Assembly (NCBI GenBank): GCA_963995525.1
Contig: OZ023213.1
Coordinates: 23,440,865 to 23,504,864 of the forward strand
Direction of reading: 5' to 3'
Source of the DNA: Escarpia spicata
Lineage: Eukaryota > Annelida > Polychaeta > Sabellida > Siboglinidae
DNA length: 64,000 nt
Shown: positions 1 through 11,228 of the stretch, piece after piece
Layout: every line of letters begins with the position of its first letter
Position numbering within the stretch: the first letter of the stretch is position 1
Position numbers and translations under genes: made by a program
The notes under the pieces: model-generated
Seen by the model: only the letters and a program-made list of their open reading frames with translations
The model's database searches: none
Told to the model about the DNA's origin: nothing

Positions 1-3000
1 TGACCTGATGCTTCTGTTGCTGATGGAGGATGGAGTGACATCACATGAGGAGACAGTCACCGACGTGGTACGTGATTGTTACAGTGTAGTATGTGACCTG
101 CCACAGTCATCCGGGTTTTACATCACACAGGCCTATTCTGCAGACGAGCTAAAAATAGCTACATCATGTCCCATAAATGTTGTGATTTTGGCAGAAATGC
201 ATGGATGCCGTATGGTGCCATCTGTCAATGTCCAGTTTATGTTTCTCTAAGATTAATGCCCACTTTGTTCTGGTAGGTCATATATAGTTTTCTGATTGGG
301 TCACAGATATTCAGGAAAGTATTCTAATTTGAGTATAATTGAATTGTTTGGGGGAGAAATGCGATGTATCCATTTTGTTGGTTTTTAGAAAAAATCACAT
401 TCCATACTCAGGCCCTGAAACCATTAATTTCTTCTTAACATATCCAAAGATTTGTCATGTTGTATAAGTTTTTGCTTCTCGTCAAGATGGATTCATCTGT
501 ATGTGGCATCTCGGTTGATTGCTTTTTTTTGCGTAAATGAAGAAATATAATATTAATAATAAACTTCTATAATGCCTGTATCCCCAGGAATCTGAGCTCG
601 GAGGCGCAACATAAAGAATCATTAGGCAGAATCGTGAACAGGGATGATGAACAAGAGTCGTCATTAGAGCAAAGGACCATCGAAGGTTAGGGTGGGAATG
701 AAATTTAAAATAAATAAGTCTTGAGTATTTTTATGAAAGGTTTCTATAGTTTCAGATGATTTCGAATGATAGGTACCGGTAGTTGATTCCAGATTTTGGT
801 GTGGCTACAGAGAAAGCATGTTTGCCAACATTAAGCTTGGTTTTAGTTGTTGTGAAAGAGATGATCTGAGATTCCTGGGGATATCTGAAAAATGCAGGAG
901 ACTAATCAACTAGGGTGGCTACTGTATAGAAAGATGCGTACAAAATATGGATACACCAAACACAAACAGACGAGGTAATAATGAATTTTGTGAAAATGCT
1001 AGGTAACTCCAAATAAACTAGATATGGTTTGTGTTGCAGTGGCGAGCCGTAACGCCACAGCTGACCAGTTTGGACTACAGCATTAAACAGAGCATGAAGG
1101 GACGAGAACCTTCACCAGAGGTAATAGATTTAAGTGAATTGGTCATTCTTTGTATTCTTCTACTATGTCCTTTTTGTGTGAATGGCTATAGGGAGTAGGG
1201 GATATCTGTGTACGAATAGTCTTTGTGCATTAATTGCAGCATGACTGAATGCTTCCCAGAGAAGTTGAGATGGTGTTCGATTGAATAGGTCTGCCAGGGA
1301 GTAAAGTGTAAAGCGCTTTGAGCAGTTCAAAGGATTGGATAGTGCACTATATATTATGAACTTACCTTTCTTTTTTCTTTAAAATGGTATGCCAGGTTGT
1401 GGTAAAGACAAGGCAAATGTTGAAGGCACGAAGCTCACCTTACTTCAATGGTAACATCGGTTTCAACCTCATAGAGTGACTTCAATTCCTGGTGATGTAC
1501 ACATCCTGTGTTTAATTCACTTCTCTGTACAAGTCATTGTTGGCTGTTCAAAGTAAGTTTGAAAACCCTGAAGTTGAACACCCAAAGTGAACAAGGACAT
1601 TCTGGAATTGCTGGACACAACCTGCCTGGTTCCAAAATCAAAACCACAAGTGGGTTAAAGTACACTTGATTCAGTGAACTTCCTACTAATAATTACCACA
1701 CCTGGTTTGAGACAGTGATTTTAACATATATAACTAAATGGACACTTTTGGTATAGACACAATTTAGAAATATTTCTGTTAATAAAGATATGTCCTGTCG
1801 TTTGTCTTACAGAACATCCCCATTCACTAAATTTATACAATAGACACAAACAGTTGTTAACTCAGAAATGTCCACACAAGAAATGAAGTAAAAATTTATT
1901 CAGGTGTTACAACTCTTGTCTGTTGCAGGCAGATGAAAGCAACTACAACTATCTGACATTTAACACGTTCACAGATCAACTTTCAGGTAAGTTATGTTAG
2001 AATTAATATCTAAAAGGTAGTCCCTAGTTCATAATTTGGTTACTCTCCAACATTTTAGTTAATACGCTTTTGTAGTATTCTACCATTATTCTGAAAGAAT
2101 CAGCCCGAAGCGCTCTATTCTAAGTTGTATAGACGTGGGTAGTAATTATCTTTTAAAAGTGAGCTTATCAGAACGTTATTTAATTTCCAATAGATTCAAC
2201 GTGAATTTAATGTTTTACATAATCTATCTTTTCAATGATTTTCAACTCTTCAGTTCCTTACACAGAAAAAAGTTTTCAGCATGACTGTTTTATAATCTTC
2301 TCTCCTAACTGTTTTAAGCAAGTGTAAATAACATCTTCCACCCATCATATTTAATCAGTTTTGTGTACAATCTGTTATTGGTGTTTTATTGTACAGGGAA
2401 GATTGCATTGCCTACTGATCTGCAACAGGCAATGCCTGCCCTTGAAAGTCATTTCTGCGATACTGCCATTCTCCTGCATGAAGAGTTCCGTACATCAGAA
2501 ACCCTCAAGGAAGTGACACTAAGGTACTTTGAATTATAGTTTATTCAAAACATGCTACACATGTACAAGTACATGCTATTGTGTGACAAATTATGTAAAT
2601 TTTTCTTGCTGTCTTAAAAACCATGTTACCAACAAATTCAATATGCATTGAAGGTTAAATTTCATCTAGGCAGTTGGTTTGGAAAAGTTACCAGGTGTAA
2701 TGACCAAAATAAATTTTTAAAACCATTTAAACAAATGTATGCACTTTTGTGTCCAACCGACTGTGGATATTATTTAAACTATTCTCTTGTTACATATTGG
2801 GACATGAAAAAAATTGATTCATGATGGGCTAAGGGATCGATCGTCTCAGAGCGGCATTGTCCGACATCAGATAAAATTACTTTCCTCTGGTCTCAGCTCC
2901 CCACCCCCTCAGATGAAAGTTTGTAAACATTGATATGATGGTATCAGTATATTAACAATATCGGTCCGAAGCAAAAAATATTGATGTCTAACAACAGACG

Positions 3001-3309
3001 AAACTGCCTTTTACCATCCTTCCCCCAAATGAAGTAATTTTGTTTAATATCGGACATCGATGTTCTGAGATGATCCCTAAGCCAGTTCAGGAAGCAGCTT
3101 TAATAACACTTTCTCCTGGCTCTCTTTCTCCGATCAGAAATCACACCACAAGTGTGTACGGATGTTCAGTCCTCGGGCAGGAGACCTTCTTCCAGCTGAA
3201 GAAAACAAGGTCTGGCTCACAGACTCCATCTGAGAAGGATATATCAATGTGCATAGACAAGGAGGCATCTCAGACACTTCTGAAGAATCATCATATTCAG
3301 ACTATGTAG
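1..3309 (+). CDS. C-terminal exons of an unrecognised multi-exon gene
   Basis: Five exons fit one frame with GT-AG introns: (before 1)..67, 1040..1120, 1929..1986, 2397..2523 and 3138..3309, with TAG at 3307-3309. Donor and acceptor phases agree at each junction (0, 0, 1, 2). Donors read GTACGT, GTAATA, GTAAGT and GTACTT; acceptors end in TTGCAG, TTGCAG, TACAG and ATCAG. Legible peptide pieces include YNYLTFNTFTDQLS and HTTSVYGCSVLGQETFFQL. The 3' end of the last exon is Ser/Thr/Lys-rich. The start is outside the window. I do not recognise the family. A CPLANE/longin-type effector such as inturned is one guess, but nothing here proves it. No cysteine-rich, membrane or catalytic motif is visible. 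It is the only plus-strand host gene in the window. Confidence 0.75.
1195..1372 (+). repeat. Partial tRNA-derived SINE, 3' body
   Basis: It shares the blocks ACGAATAGTCTTTG, ATTAATTGCAGC, CCAGAGAAGTTGAGATGGTG and AAAGCGCTTTGAGCAG with copies at 28.7, 38.2, 41.0, 50.3, 51.6, 52.1, 55.2, 56.3 and 61.5 kb. Only the 3' body is present; the tRNA-like head is missing. It sits in an intron of the plus-strand gene. Confidence 0.7.
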
Positions 3310-3429
3310 CAGAGACGCCGAGTGCAAAACCTGCATCCAGGTGTACATGTTAAGGGCTTTGAAGTAGAACAAATTCTACTACACCAAACGTAGGATGTGT
3401 CTGGGTAATGGGTCCATTTGGAATGTTAG

Positions 3430-3435
3430 AATAAA
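3430..3435 (+). promoter_or_regulatory. Poly(A) signal AATAAA
   Basis: An AATAAA hexamer lies 120 bases after the stop codon at 3309, and T/G-rich sequence follows within 20-30 bases. The position fits the 3' end of the gene above. Confidence 0.55.
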
Positions 3436-3439
3436 ACAT

Positions 3440-6400
3440 CCTTTGAGAATTGTTCTTCTGTATAATCCATCGAGTGTGTTCAACTTCCTCCTCTGATCCT
3501 GGTTTGTTGCAGTCAGTGTTCCCTTTAGGATATGATTGATTTATTTTGATTTGAATTCCCTGTTTGTCAGACCCTTAGCAAGAAATTATGAAATTATCTT
3601 AATTTAACAAAAATTGTGGCTTTTAGCACGCAATCTTATCTTGTTCTCTGTTTCTTATGTTAATGTAAACCTTCACATTTGTATGGTGAATGTAGCTCAA
3701 AACTAATTTTCTGTAGATTAGATAACAGAACGTTTGTATTGCTTTGTATTTGATAACGATATTCAAAACAAGAAAACCGGTACCACTAAATATCCTAGAA
3801 AATGCACTCACGCACACACAAATAACAAAAAAAACAATAACAAGAAAATGCCATTGGAGTGTGAAAATTATAAAATCACAGTTGAAGTTGTCTTATACTA
3901 TAACTGATTCCAATGTTTACTGTTTATATGATACGATTTACATGTTTATAATGCATTTAATGGGACAGGAGCAGCACTGTCCAATGGAATTCAATGCAGT
4001 ATTGCAATAAACCCCAAAAGTGCAACTGGAGTAAATATGAGTGTACAGTAGTAACCATTTTGGAAGTTTTTTGGTTGCACTTACAAGCTTATTGCTTGGA
4101 TGGATGCACACAATTGTGCATGAATATAATCACTGACACTGCTCATATATACAGGATGTATAATATTTAATTGTGATTGCAATATAACAACTATAATATA
4201 TGTGTAAAGTGCATTAGGACAAGTCAAAATACAGTTTTTGTGTGAAATTCTACTTTGATACATGATAATGGAAAGAAGTAGATTTGTTCAAATTGTAAAT
4301 TAAATGTTTGTCTATGTACAATCAATAGCAGAGTGCCATAGAGGGGGTTATGATTTGTTTTACAAATGATTGTGCCATCCATGAATTTAAAACTGTGTTG
4401 TCATGTATTATACTATAGCTGATTCCAATGTTTGCTCTTTATATGATACTATTTACATGGTGATGTGATTTAACCTAGAGCTTTGATGTTCTATGGATAT
4501 AGCGATTGGGTACAATTTAATGAAACTGTTACACTGTTTTTTAAACGTGCTGTGTTACATAACAATGTGGCTATGCCTATATATGTGTTTGTTACAGTCA
4601 ACTTGTGATATTGAACAAATATCCTGTTTTTGTTTTAAAATAAACAAATGTTATTGTTTTATAACTGGTAGATTGTTTCATATGAAGGAAAAACCTTATA
4701 ATAGATGGAGTGGTTCTGAATGTGATGATTTTATTGGAATGTAGGAGATTATTCCATGTTATCTCCGAACGGTCCGCACCTCACGGAATATAGGTCGGAC
4801 AAATACGTGGTAAACACGTGGTAGTCAAGTGTAATCTGATCACTCAGAAACAATACAGGCCGACCATATACCTGCCAACTCTTCCGTGAAATCTGGGCGT
4901 CTCCCGGATTTTAGGTGTATCTCCCAGTCTTCTGGAATACAGGGAAATCTCCTGGATTTTCTCTGAACATCTCCAACATCAACCCTCGTCTTTGAGACAG
5001 CACGATATCACGGGAGATGTGCTGAACGGCTGAATTTCCAGCGAAAAATCTCGAACAGCACCCAGTCTTCCAACGTCAAGATCCGAGACAGCACGACGAG
5101 ACAGTGCTCCACAGGAAGTGTGCTGAACCGCTGATGGATCTCCTGGATTTCAACAAAAAAGATGGCAGGTGTTCGACCATTCTCATTTGGTCGCAAGGGG
5201 GTGGGGCATAATGTTTACTCTCAAAATTTATCTTTTCTCTAATGTTCAATTATAATAATAGTAAACTTTATTTATACACTCGTATCCAGAGAAGACTCTG
5301 TTCAAGGGTGTTGACAAATAATAGCTACTAAAATGTAGGTAATAGAATTAAATGTATAAAAAGACTAGAACTGCATATATATATATATATAATAATTATA
5401 TATATATAACTCGTCACCATTTGTCTTTTTTATTCAAATGATGAAATGAACAGGTGTCAAGAACTATAATTGGAAATAAAATTAAATGTATAACCTGATA
5501 AAAATAGCTCATTTTGCATAATGTCCGTAACACGGGTTTTAGATAAGCAGATAGCTAACATACTCTACTATTTACAGTCACTTAATACTCTGATTAAAAA
5601 TTCCATATAATCTCACTCATCCTGCGACAACAATAACTGGCAATCTTTAAATTGCATGTATCTGTGGATCTTCAAACATTCTGTTCCAGTTTTAATGCAA
5701 ATTTCATGACGGACATTCATATTAAAGTCAAAACTGATTCTACTACCTCTATTGGCATGTGTATCCGCGATGTCTCGCATGTAGCGGGGCTTGATATTGA
5801 TTCCATATGTGCGTGTTTAGTTGTAGTGCACATAAAACATGGCGTGATGTCCGTCACTGCACAGTCAGCCGTGATCGCAGTCACGAAAGCAGTTGCCATT
5901 GCTTGCATGTGCATATTTAGAGTGTTTATTACTATTGCAAGAGTTTTCCAACATTCGTTCCGAGCAGATCAGCTCAGCTCAATCGTGCGTGGATATATGA
6001 AATGTGAAACAAAAAATTTATATGGTAAATGTGATTTTATTATTAATATGTTGTAGATGCATGTGGTTAGCAAAAATTACACATAAATTGCATATTGTCT
6101 ACAGTTTTCGTCTACAAAGATGCACTTGTGCATCGCAATTGTAGGTATTCACAAATGTTTTAGTGCTGGCTGATATTGTGACGGACTTCACGTTGTTCAC
6201 CTCATGTCAGACATATTGTTTGGTTATGGACTAACTAGTGAACATTTACCCCATAGGCCATGATGAATTAATTTACTTGTGTCTTTCATTATGATGACTA
6301 ATAATTATATTGGTAGTCACATCCGTTTTTACTGAATTTGCAAGATAGATACGGATAGAATAGATAGAGATATGTTATTGTCATTATTGCAGATATGTCA

Positions 6401-6460
6401 ACTTGCAACCATATATCAGAGCAATGATCTCGTGGGTTTGTCATTATGACGAACGCTATA
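3440..6460. other. AT-rich intergenic DNA, no convincing gene
   Basis: No exon chain or transposon protein was recognised here. A run of near-repeated phrases about TCTCC and GGATTTT lies at 4,885-5,160, and an (AT)n palindrome at 5,377-5,408. An open frame of 134 codons at 5652-6056 (+) has no recognisable domain, and another frame on the opposite strand overlaps it, so I do not call it a gene. Confidence 0.5.
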
Positions 6461-6465
6461 GACGG

Positions 6466-9072
6466 TCACGGTAAACACTGAAGGCATGGGAGGGTATGGG
6501 AGGGGTATTGTCTCTTGCCTATCAGCGTGGTCTGGGGTAAACACTGAAGGCATGGGAGGGGTATTGTCTCTTGTCTATCGGAGTGGTCAGGGGTAAACAC
6601 TGAAGGCATGGTAGGGTATGGGAGGGGTATTGTATCTTGCCTATCAGAGTGGTCTGGGGTAAACACTGAAGGCATGGTAGGGTATGGGAGGGGTATTGTC
6701 TCTTGTCTATCGGAGTGGTCAGGGGTAAACACTGAAGGCATGGTAGGGTATGGGAGGGGTATTGTATCTTGCCTATCAGAGTGGTCTGGGGTAAACACTG
6801 AAGGCATGGTAGGGTATGGGAGGGGTATTGTCTCTTGTCTATCGGAGTGGTCAGGGGTAAACACTGAAGGCATGGTAGGGTATGGGAGGGGTATTGTATC
6901 TTGCCTATCAGAGTGGTCTGGGGTAAACACTGAAGGCATGGTAGGGTATGGGAGGGGTATTGTATCTTGCCTATCAGAGTGGTCTGGGGTAAACACTGAA
7001 GGCATGGTAGGGTATGGGAGGGGTATTGTCTCTTGCCTATCGGAGTGGTCTGGGGTGAACACTGAAGGCATGGTAGGGTATGGGAGGGGTATTGCCTCTT
7101 GCCTATCAGAGTGGTCTGGGGTGAACACTGAAGGCATGGTAGGGTATGGGAGGGGTATTGTCTCTTGCCTATCGGAGTGGTCTGGGGTAAACACTGAAGG
7201 CATGGTAGGGTATGGGAGGGGTATTGTCTCTTGCCTATCGGAGTGGTCTGGGGTAAACACTGAAGGCATGGTAGGGTATGGGAGGGGTATTGTCTCTTGC
7301 CTATCGGAGTGGTCTGGGGTAAACACTGAAGGCATGGTAGGGTATGGGAGGGGTATTGTCTCTTGCCTATCGGAGTGGTCTGGGGTGAACACTGAAGGCA
7401 TGGTAGGGTATGGGAGGGGTATTGCCTCTTGCCTATCAGAGTGGTCTGGGGTGAACACTGAAGGCATGGTAGGGTATGGGAGGGGTATTGTCTCTTGCCT
7501 ATCGGAGTGGTCTGGGGTAAACACTGAAGGCATGGGAGGGTATGGGAGGGGTATTGTCTCTTGCCTATCAGCGTGGTCTGGGGTGAACACTGAAGGCATT
7601 GTAGGGTATGGGAGGGGTATTGTCTCTTGCCTATCAGCGTGGTCTGGGGTGAACACTGAAGGCATTGTAGGGTATGGGAGGGGTATTGTCTCTTGCCTAT
7701 CGGAGTGGTCTGGGGTAAACACTGAAGGCATGGGAGGATATGGGAGGGGTATTGTCTCTTGCCTATCAGCATGGTCTGGGGTAAACACTGAAGGCATGGG
7801 AGGATATGGGAGGGGTATTGTCTCTTGCCTATCAGAGTGGTGTGGGGTGAACACTGAAGGCATTGTAGGGTATGGGAGGAGTATTGTATCTTGCCTATCA
7901 GCGTGGTCTGGGGTGAACACTGAAGGTATTGTAGGGTATGGGAGGGGTATTGTCTCTTGCCTATCAGCGTAGTCTGGGGTGAACACTGAAGGTATTGTAG
8001 GGTATGGGAGGGGTATTGTCTCTTGCCTATCAGCGTGGTCTGGGGTGAACACTGAAGGCATTGTAGGGTATGGGAGGGGTATTGTCTCTTGCCTATCAGC
8101 GTGGTCTGGGGTGAACACTGAAGGTATTGTAGGGTATGGGAGGGGTATTGTCTCTTGCCTATCAGCGTGGTCTGGGGTGAACACTGAAGGCATTGTAGGG
8201 TATGGGAGGGGTATTGTATCTTGCCTATTGGTGTGGTCTGGGGTAAACACTGAAGGCATGGTAGGGTATGGGAGGGGTATTATCTCTTGCCTATCGGAGT
8301 GGTCTGGGGTAAACACTGATGACATGGTAGTGTATGGGAGGGGTATTGTCTCTTCCCTATCGGAGTGGTCTGGGGTAAACACTGAAGGCATGGTAGGGTA
8401 TGGGAGGGGTATTGTATCTTGTCTATCGGAGTGGTCTGGGGTAAACACTGAAGGCATTATAGGGTATGGGAGGGGTATTGTCTCTTGCCTATCAGAGTGG
8501 TCTGGGGTAAACACTGAAGGCATTGTAGGGTATGGGAGGGGTATTGTATCTGGCCTATCAGAGTGGTCTGGGGTGAACACTGAAGGCATGGTAGGGTATG
8601 GGAGGGGTATTGTATCTTGCCTATCGGAGTGGTCTGGGGTAAACACTGAAGGCATTGTAGGGTATGGGAGGGGTATTGTATCTGGCCTATCAGAGTGGTC
8701 TGGGGTAAACACTGAAGGCATGGTAGGGTATGGGAGGGGTGTTGTCTCTTGCCTATCGGAGTGGTCTGGGGTAAACACTGAAGGCATGGTAGGGTATGGG
8801 AGGGGTATTGTCTCTTGCCTATCGGAGTGGTCTGGGGTAAACACTGAAGGCATGGTAGGGTATGGGAGGGGTATTGTCTCTTGCCTATCGGAGTGGTCTG
8901 GGGTAAACACTGAAGGCATGGTAGGGTATGGGAGGGGTATTGTCTCTTGCCTATCAGCGTGGTCTGGGGTAAACACTGAAGGCATGGTAAGGTATGGGAG
9001 GGGTACTGTCTCTTGCCTATCGGAGTGATCTGGGGAGAACGCTTTGAGCTTGAACATCAATTTGGGTTGCAC
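6466..9072 (-). CDS. Open frame of 868 codons through the 66-bp array; coding status uncertain
   Basis: The frame starts at an ATG just outside the array (9072). It then reads a 22-residue repeat containing TPDHSDRQETIPLPYPTMPS about 38 times and leaves phase at the truncated left unit. There is no signal peptide, no flanking unique domain, and no obvious splice or promoter signal. The opposite strand is open too, in two pieces of 454 and 349 codons separated by one TAG near 7,970. Such frames can arise from the repeat period alone. Slightly favouring coding, most recurrent variants fall at third codon positions, but that holds for both strands' frames. Treat it as an artefact until transcription is shown. 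Confidence 0.15.
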   Translation of the reverse strand: MQPKLMFKLKAFSPDHSDRQETVPLPYLTMPSVFTPDHADRQETIPLPYPTMPSVFTPDHSDRQETIPLPYPTMPSVFTPDHSDRQETIPLPYPTMPSVFTPDHSDRQETTPLPYPTMPSVFTPDHSDRPDTIPLPYPTMPSVFTPDHSDRQDTIPLPYPTMPSVFTPDHSDRPDTIPLPYPTMPSVFTPDHSDRQETIPLPYPIMPSVFTPDHSDRQDTIPLPYPTMPSVFTPDHSDREETIPLPYTTMSSVFTPDHSDRQEIIPLPYPTMPSVFTPDHTNRQDTIPLPYPTMPSVFTPDHADRQETIPLPYPTIPSVFTPDHADRQETIPLPYPTMPSVFTPDHADRQETIPLPYPTIPSVFTPDYADRQETIPLPYPTIPSVFTPDHADRQDTILLPYPTMPSVFTPHHSDRQETIPLPYPPMPSVFTPDHADRQETIPLPYPPMPSVFTPDHSDRQETIPLPYPTMPSVFTPDHADRQETIPLPYPTMPSVFTPDHADRQETIPLPYPPMPSVFTPDHSDRQETIPLPYPTMPSVFTPDHSDRQEAIPLPYPTMPSVFTPDHSDRQETIPLPYPTMPSVFTPDHSDRQETIPLPYPTMPSVFTPDHSDRQETIPLPYPTMPSVFTPDHSDRQETIPLPYPTMPSVFTPDHSDRQEAIPLPYPTMPSVFTPDHSDRQETIPLPYPTMPSVFTPDHSDRQDTIPLPYPTMPSVFTPDHSDRQDTIPLPYPTMPSVFTPDHSDRQETIPLPYPTMPSVFTPDHSDRQDTIPLPYPTMPSVFTPDHSDRQETIPLPYPTMPSVFTPDHSDRQDTIPLPYPTMPSVFTPDHSDRQETIPLPCLQCLPQTTLIGKRQYPSHTLPCLQCLP
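6478..9032. repeat. 66-bp minisatellite, about 39 units
   Basis: The unit contains GGGTATGGGAGGGGTATTGT and CTGGGGTAAACACTGAAGGC and recurs every 66 bases. One unit near 6,555 has lost about 10 bases, which breaks the phase at the left end. Shared variants (CGGAG/CAGAG/CAGCG, GTAAAC/GTGAAC, GCATGG/GCATTG) come in local runs, as expected from unequal exchange or slippage. The period is a multiple of three, so any frame without a stop in one unit stays open throughout. Confidence 0.97.
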
Positions 9073-9467
9073 AATAGATGTTTCTCCAAAATGAAGATTT
9101 CAAGCTGAATGACCAACCGAGTTTTTACTGTGCATTTCATGGGCAAACATGTGCTTAACAATCATTATCAAGAATGCTCAGTAAATAATTATTAATATAC
9201 ATCTTGAACGCAAGCTGCATAATACCTTACACATAGCTAAACCATTGGCCTTACAAGGGAATACAAAATTATTGACGGAATGTCAACAAGAAGCTCCAAC
9301 TTCGCAGCTTTTCAGAATGAAGACATTGTTGTTTGTCTGATCATACAAACGTCTGATTGATTTAGAAAATGCACCACTATAGTTACTAGATATATATAAT
9401 TATATATACTATCCAGTTTATTTGTTAAAAATTTGAATTGTAGCAAATTTGTAATCTTACCTCTTGA
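9073..9467. other. No feature seen
   Basis: AT-rich spacer between the minisatellite and the hAT-like relic. A short palindromic AT tract lies near 9,388-9,412. No exon or element protein is visible. Confidence 0.4.
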
Positions 9468-10150
9468 TCAAAATGATGAACCACATTTACTGTGCCAATT
9501 TAGTTGCTGTTGCATGCTTGGCCCTCCTGAGGGTGTCCTTGGATATTGTGATGCTCTGGCAGAACTGACCATAGAATGGAGACACGTATCGTATGTGTGA
9601 TGATACTGCGTATCACGGAAGTGCTCAAGTTGAGTCTGAATTTGGTTTTGTTCTTTGAACTGTTTCACTGTCGGCATTGGAATTAATTTTTTTTAAGGAT
9701 TCCAAGCATAACTTCTGCCAACATGTTATACATTAGCTGGCCATTCTCATCTTTCTGCACAGACATGTGGTACCAGAACTGGTCAACCCGTTGAAACTGC
9801 CTCTGTGCAGTCATCAACCGGAGGAACTGGCCCTCCGCGTTGATACTGTTATATTCTGAAGATGTGTTCATAAACGAAGTAATTTTACTGGAACTAGCTC
9901 CGTAGGTGCGACACCTGCCCGCCGCTTGTGACTTGTGTGATGCCGAACCGACAGTCGTACATTCCGACATGTGCCACATTGATGTCCAAACGCGACAAAC
10001 CATACAAAATGCATGGCTACAACTCACTCGTGATGAGATCAACACCTGGCATTTGGCAGTGTATTCTTTCTTGAACCGTTGGTCCACTGTTTTTGATCTT
10101 TTATACTTGGGCACAGGGCCTGTAGATGACCTTTTTACCGAAGATGACAT
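9468..10150 (-). pseudogene. Internally deleted hAT-like (BED finger / dimerisation) transposase relic
   Basis: Read on the minus strand, the 5' part (10150 downwards) has a BED-type finger context: FCMVC, then SASHKS. In between, a second frame reads DINVAHVGMYDC, the usual continuation of such fingers, so at least two compensating frameshifts are present. It then passes to a segment reading YHMSVQKDENGQ and LAEVMLGIL, which in this family lies near the C-terminal dimerisation region. The catalytic core is therefore missing. The end (9677-9468) continues in shifted frames with pieces like those after the dimerisation motif. I know this arrangement from BED/DUF4371-type elements of invertebrates. 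It is non-functional as it stands. Terminal inverted repeats were not identified. Confidence 0.6.
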
Positions 10151-10159
10151 GGCGTTTTC

Positions 10160-10620
10160 GCATCAGATTACAGAGTCAAAACAATGCTCACGCGCGGGAA
10201 CAACAACGGCAACGCATCGATCACGAACCCAACACGCGCAGATTCAAAATCTCAAACATATTCCTGCGCACGTGACAATTTATGCAACTATGACTGAATA
10301 AGATCATTATTAGCGTAATTTCTTCAATTGCAATTCTCGAAGAATTAATAAATTATTTTTTCAGCTAAAATATCATCAATCATTCAATTAGGAATACATG
10401 TCAATTAGGAATGTGACTTGGTGTTAAACATACAGTCACATAAAACATACCATGAACATACAAAAAAGATAATTAAATAAATATAATGAAAATATATATA
10501 AATAATTATATCTAAAATTGTTTAAATATATTTTTTAAATCCATTAAAATTGAAAGGTTAAGCTAAAATTAACACAGAAAATACGTATAAAACACATCTG
10601 GCAAAATTAGCATTCCATTG
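10160..10620. other. AT-rich spacer
   Basis: Very AT-rich DNA after the relic, possibly including an element terminus, but no inverted repeats could be paired by eye. Confidence 0.35.
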
Positions 10621-10626
10621 TCTCTA

Positions 10627-10875
10627 TTATCTATCACAAAAGTATATATTCAATACCCGATAAGGCATCCACGGCACGGGGAAAGAAACTCTCGGAAACG
10701 GTTTGTCTTCGCACGGATATTTCTGAATCGCCTGCCTGAAGGGAGTTTTTTCAAATAGATGGTAGGTGGGGTGTTTTTGATCAGAGATAATTTTGTCAGC
10801 TCTGTTCTGTTGTAATACCCTATAATCAGGCAAAAGATAGTTATCTATAGGAACTATATTTTGTAGCGCATTCAT
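10627..10875 (-). pseudogene. C-terminal fragment of a LINE ORF
   Basis: An 82-codon minus frame reads RADKIISDQKHPTYHLFEKT followed by a short basic/aromatic segment. This resembles the extreme C-terminus of reverse transcriptases of jockey/X-like LINEs, where an NRADKI-S-HP block precedes a line of R/P/F residues and the stop. No RT core is nearby, so it is a 5'-truncated fragment. Confidence 0.45.
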
Positions 10876-10879
10876 AATA

Positions 10880-11220
10880 AAAGACGTGAGTTGGCTGGAC
10901 TGTCATCAAATGTGTGCTACGCGTACGTGTATGTCTGTGTGCCTGAACAGCTGAATTCATCTAATATACATGAACTATCATTTCATGGTGGCGGCGATGC
11001 TATGACGGACTAAGTCGTTGTCGAATGAAACGTCGACAAATGTGCTGAATTGTACTGTGTACTATTAATACGTTGTTGTGTGTTCAATTGCCTTCGGGTA
11101 ACATTCGCTAAAACAACAATGGCAGCACACAACAGTACATGCAACGGCCCGAACTAATACAAAGGAAAAGTACGGTAGCCACAGTGGTCATAAATGTTAA
11201 ATAAAGCTATAGCACTTGGC
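10880..11220. other. Spacer before the gypsy relic
   Basis: No LTR could be recognised by its TG...CA ends. The relic's 5' LTR and leader may once have been here. Confidence 0.3.
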
Positions 11221-11228
11221 CAACGCAC

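Noticed and set aside
5652..6056. 134-codon plus-strand frame
   Set aside because: No recognisable domain, no splice context, and an overlapping antisense frame.
6608..9028. Plus-strand open frames of 454 and 349 codons in the 66-bp array
   Set aside because: They are forced by a stop-free unit with a period divisible by three and are interrupted by a TAG near 7,970. No independent coding sign.
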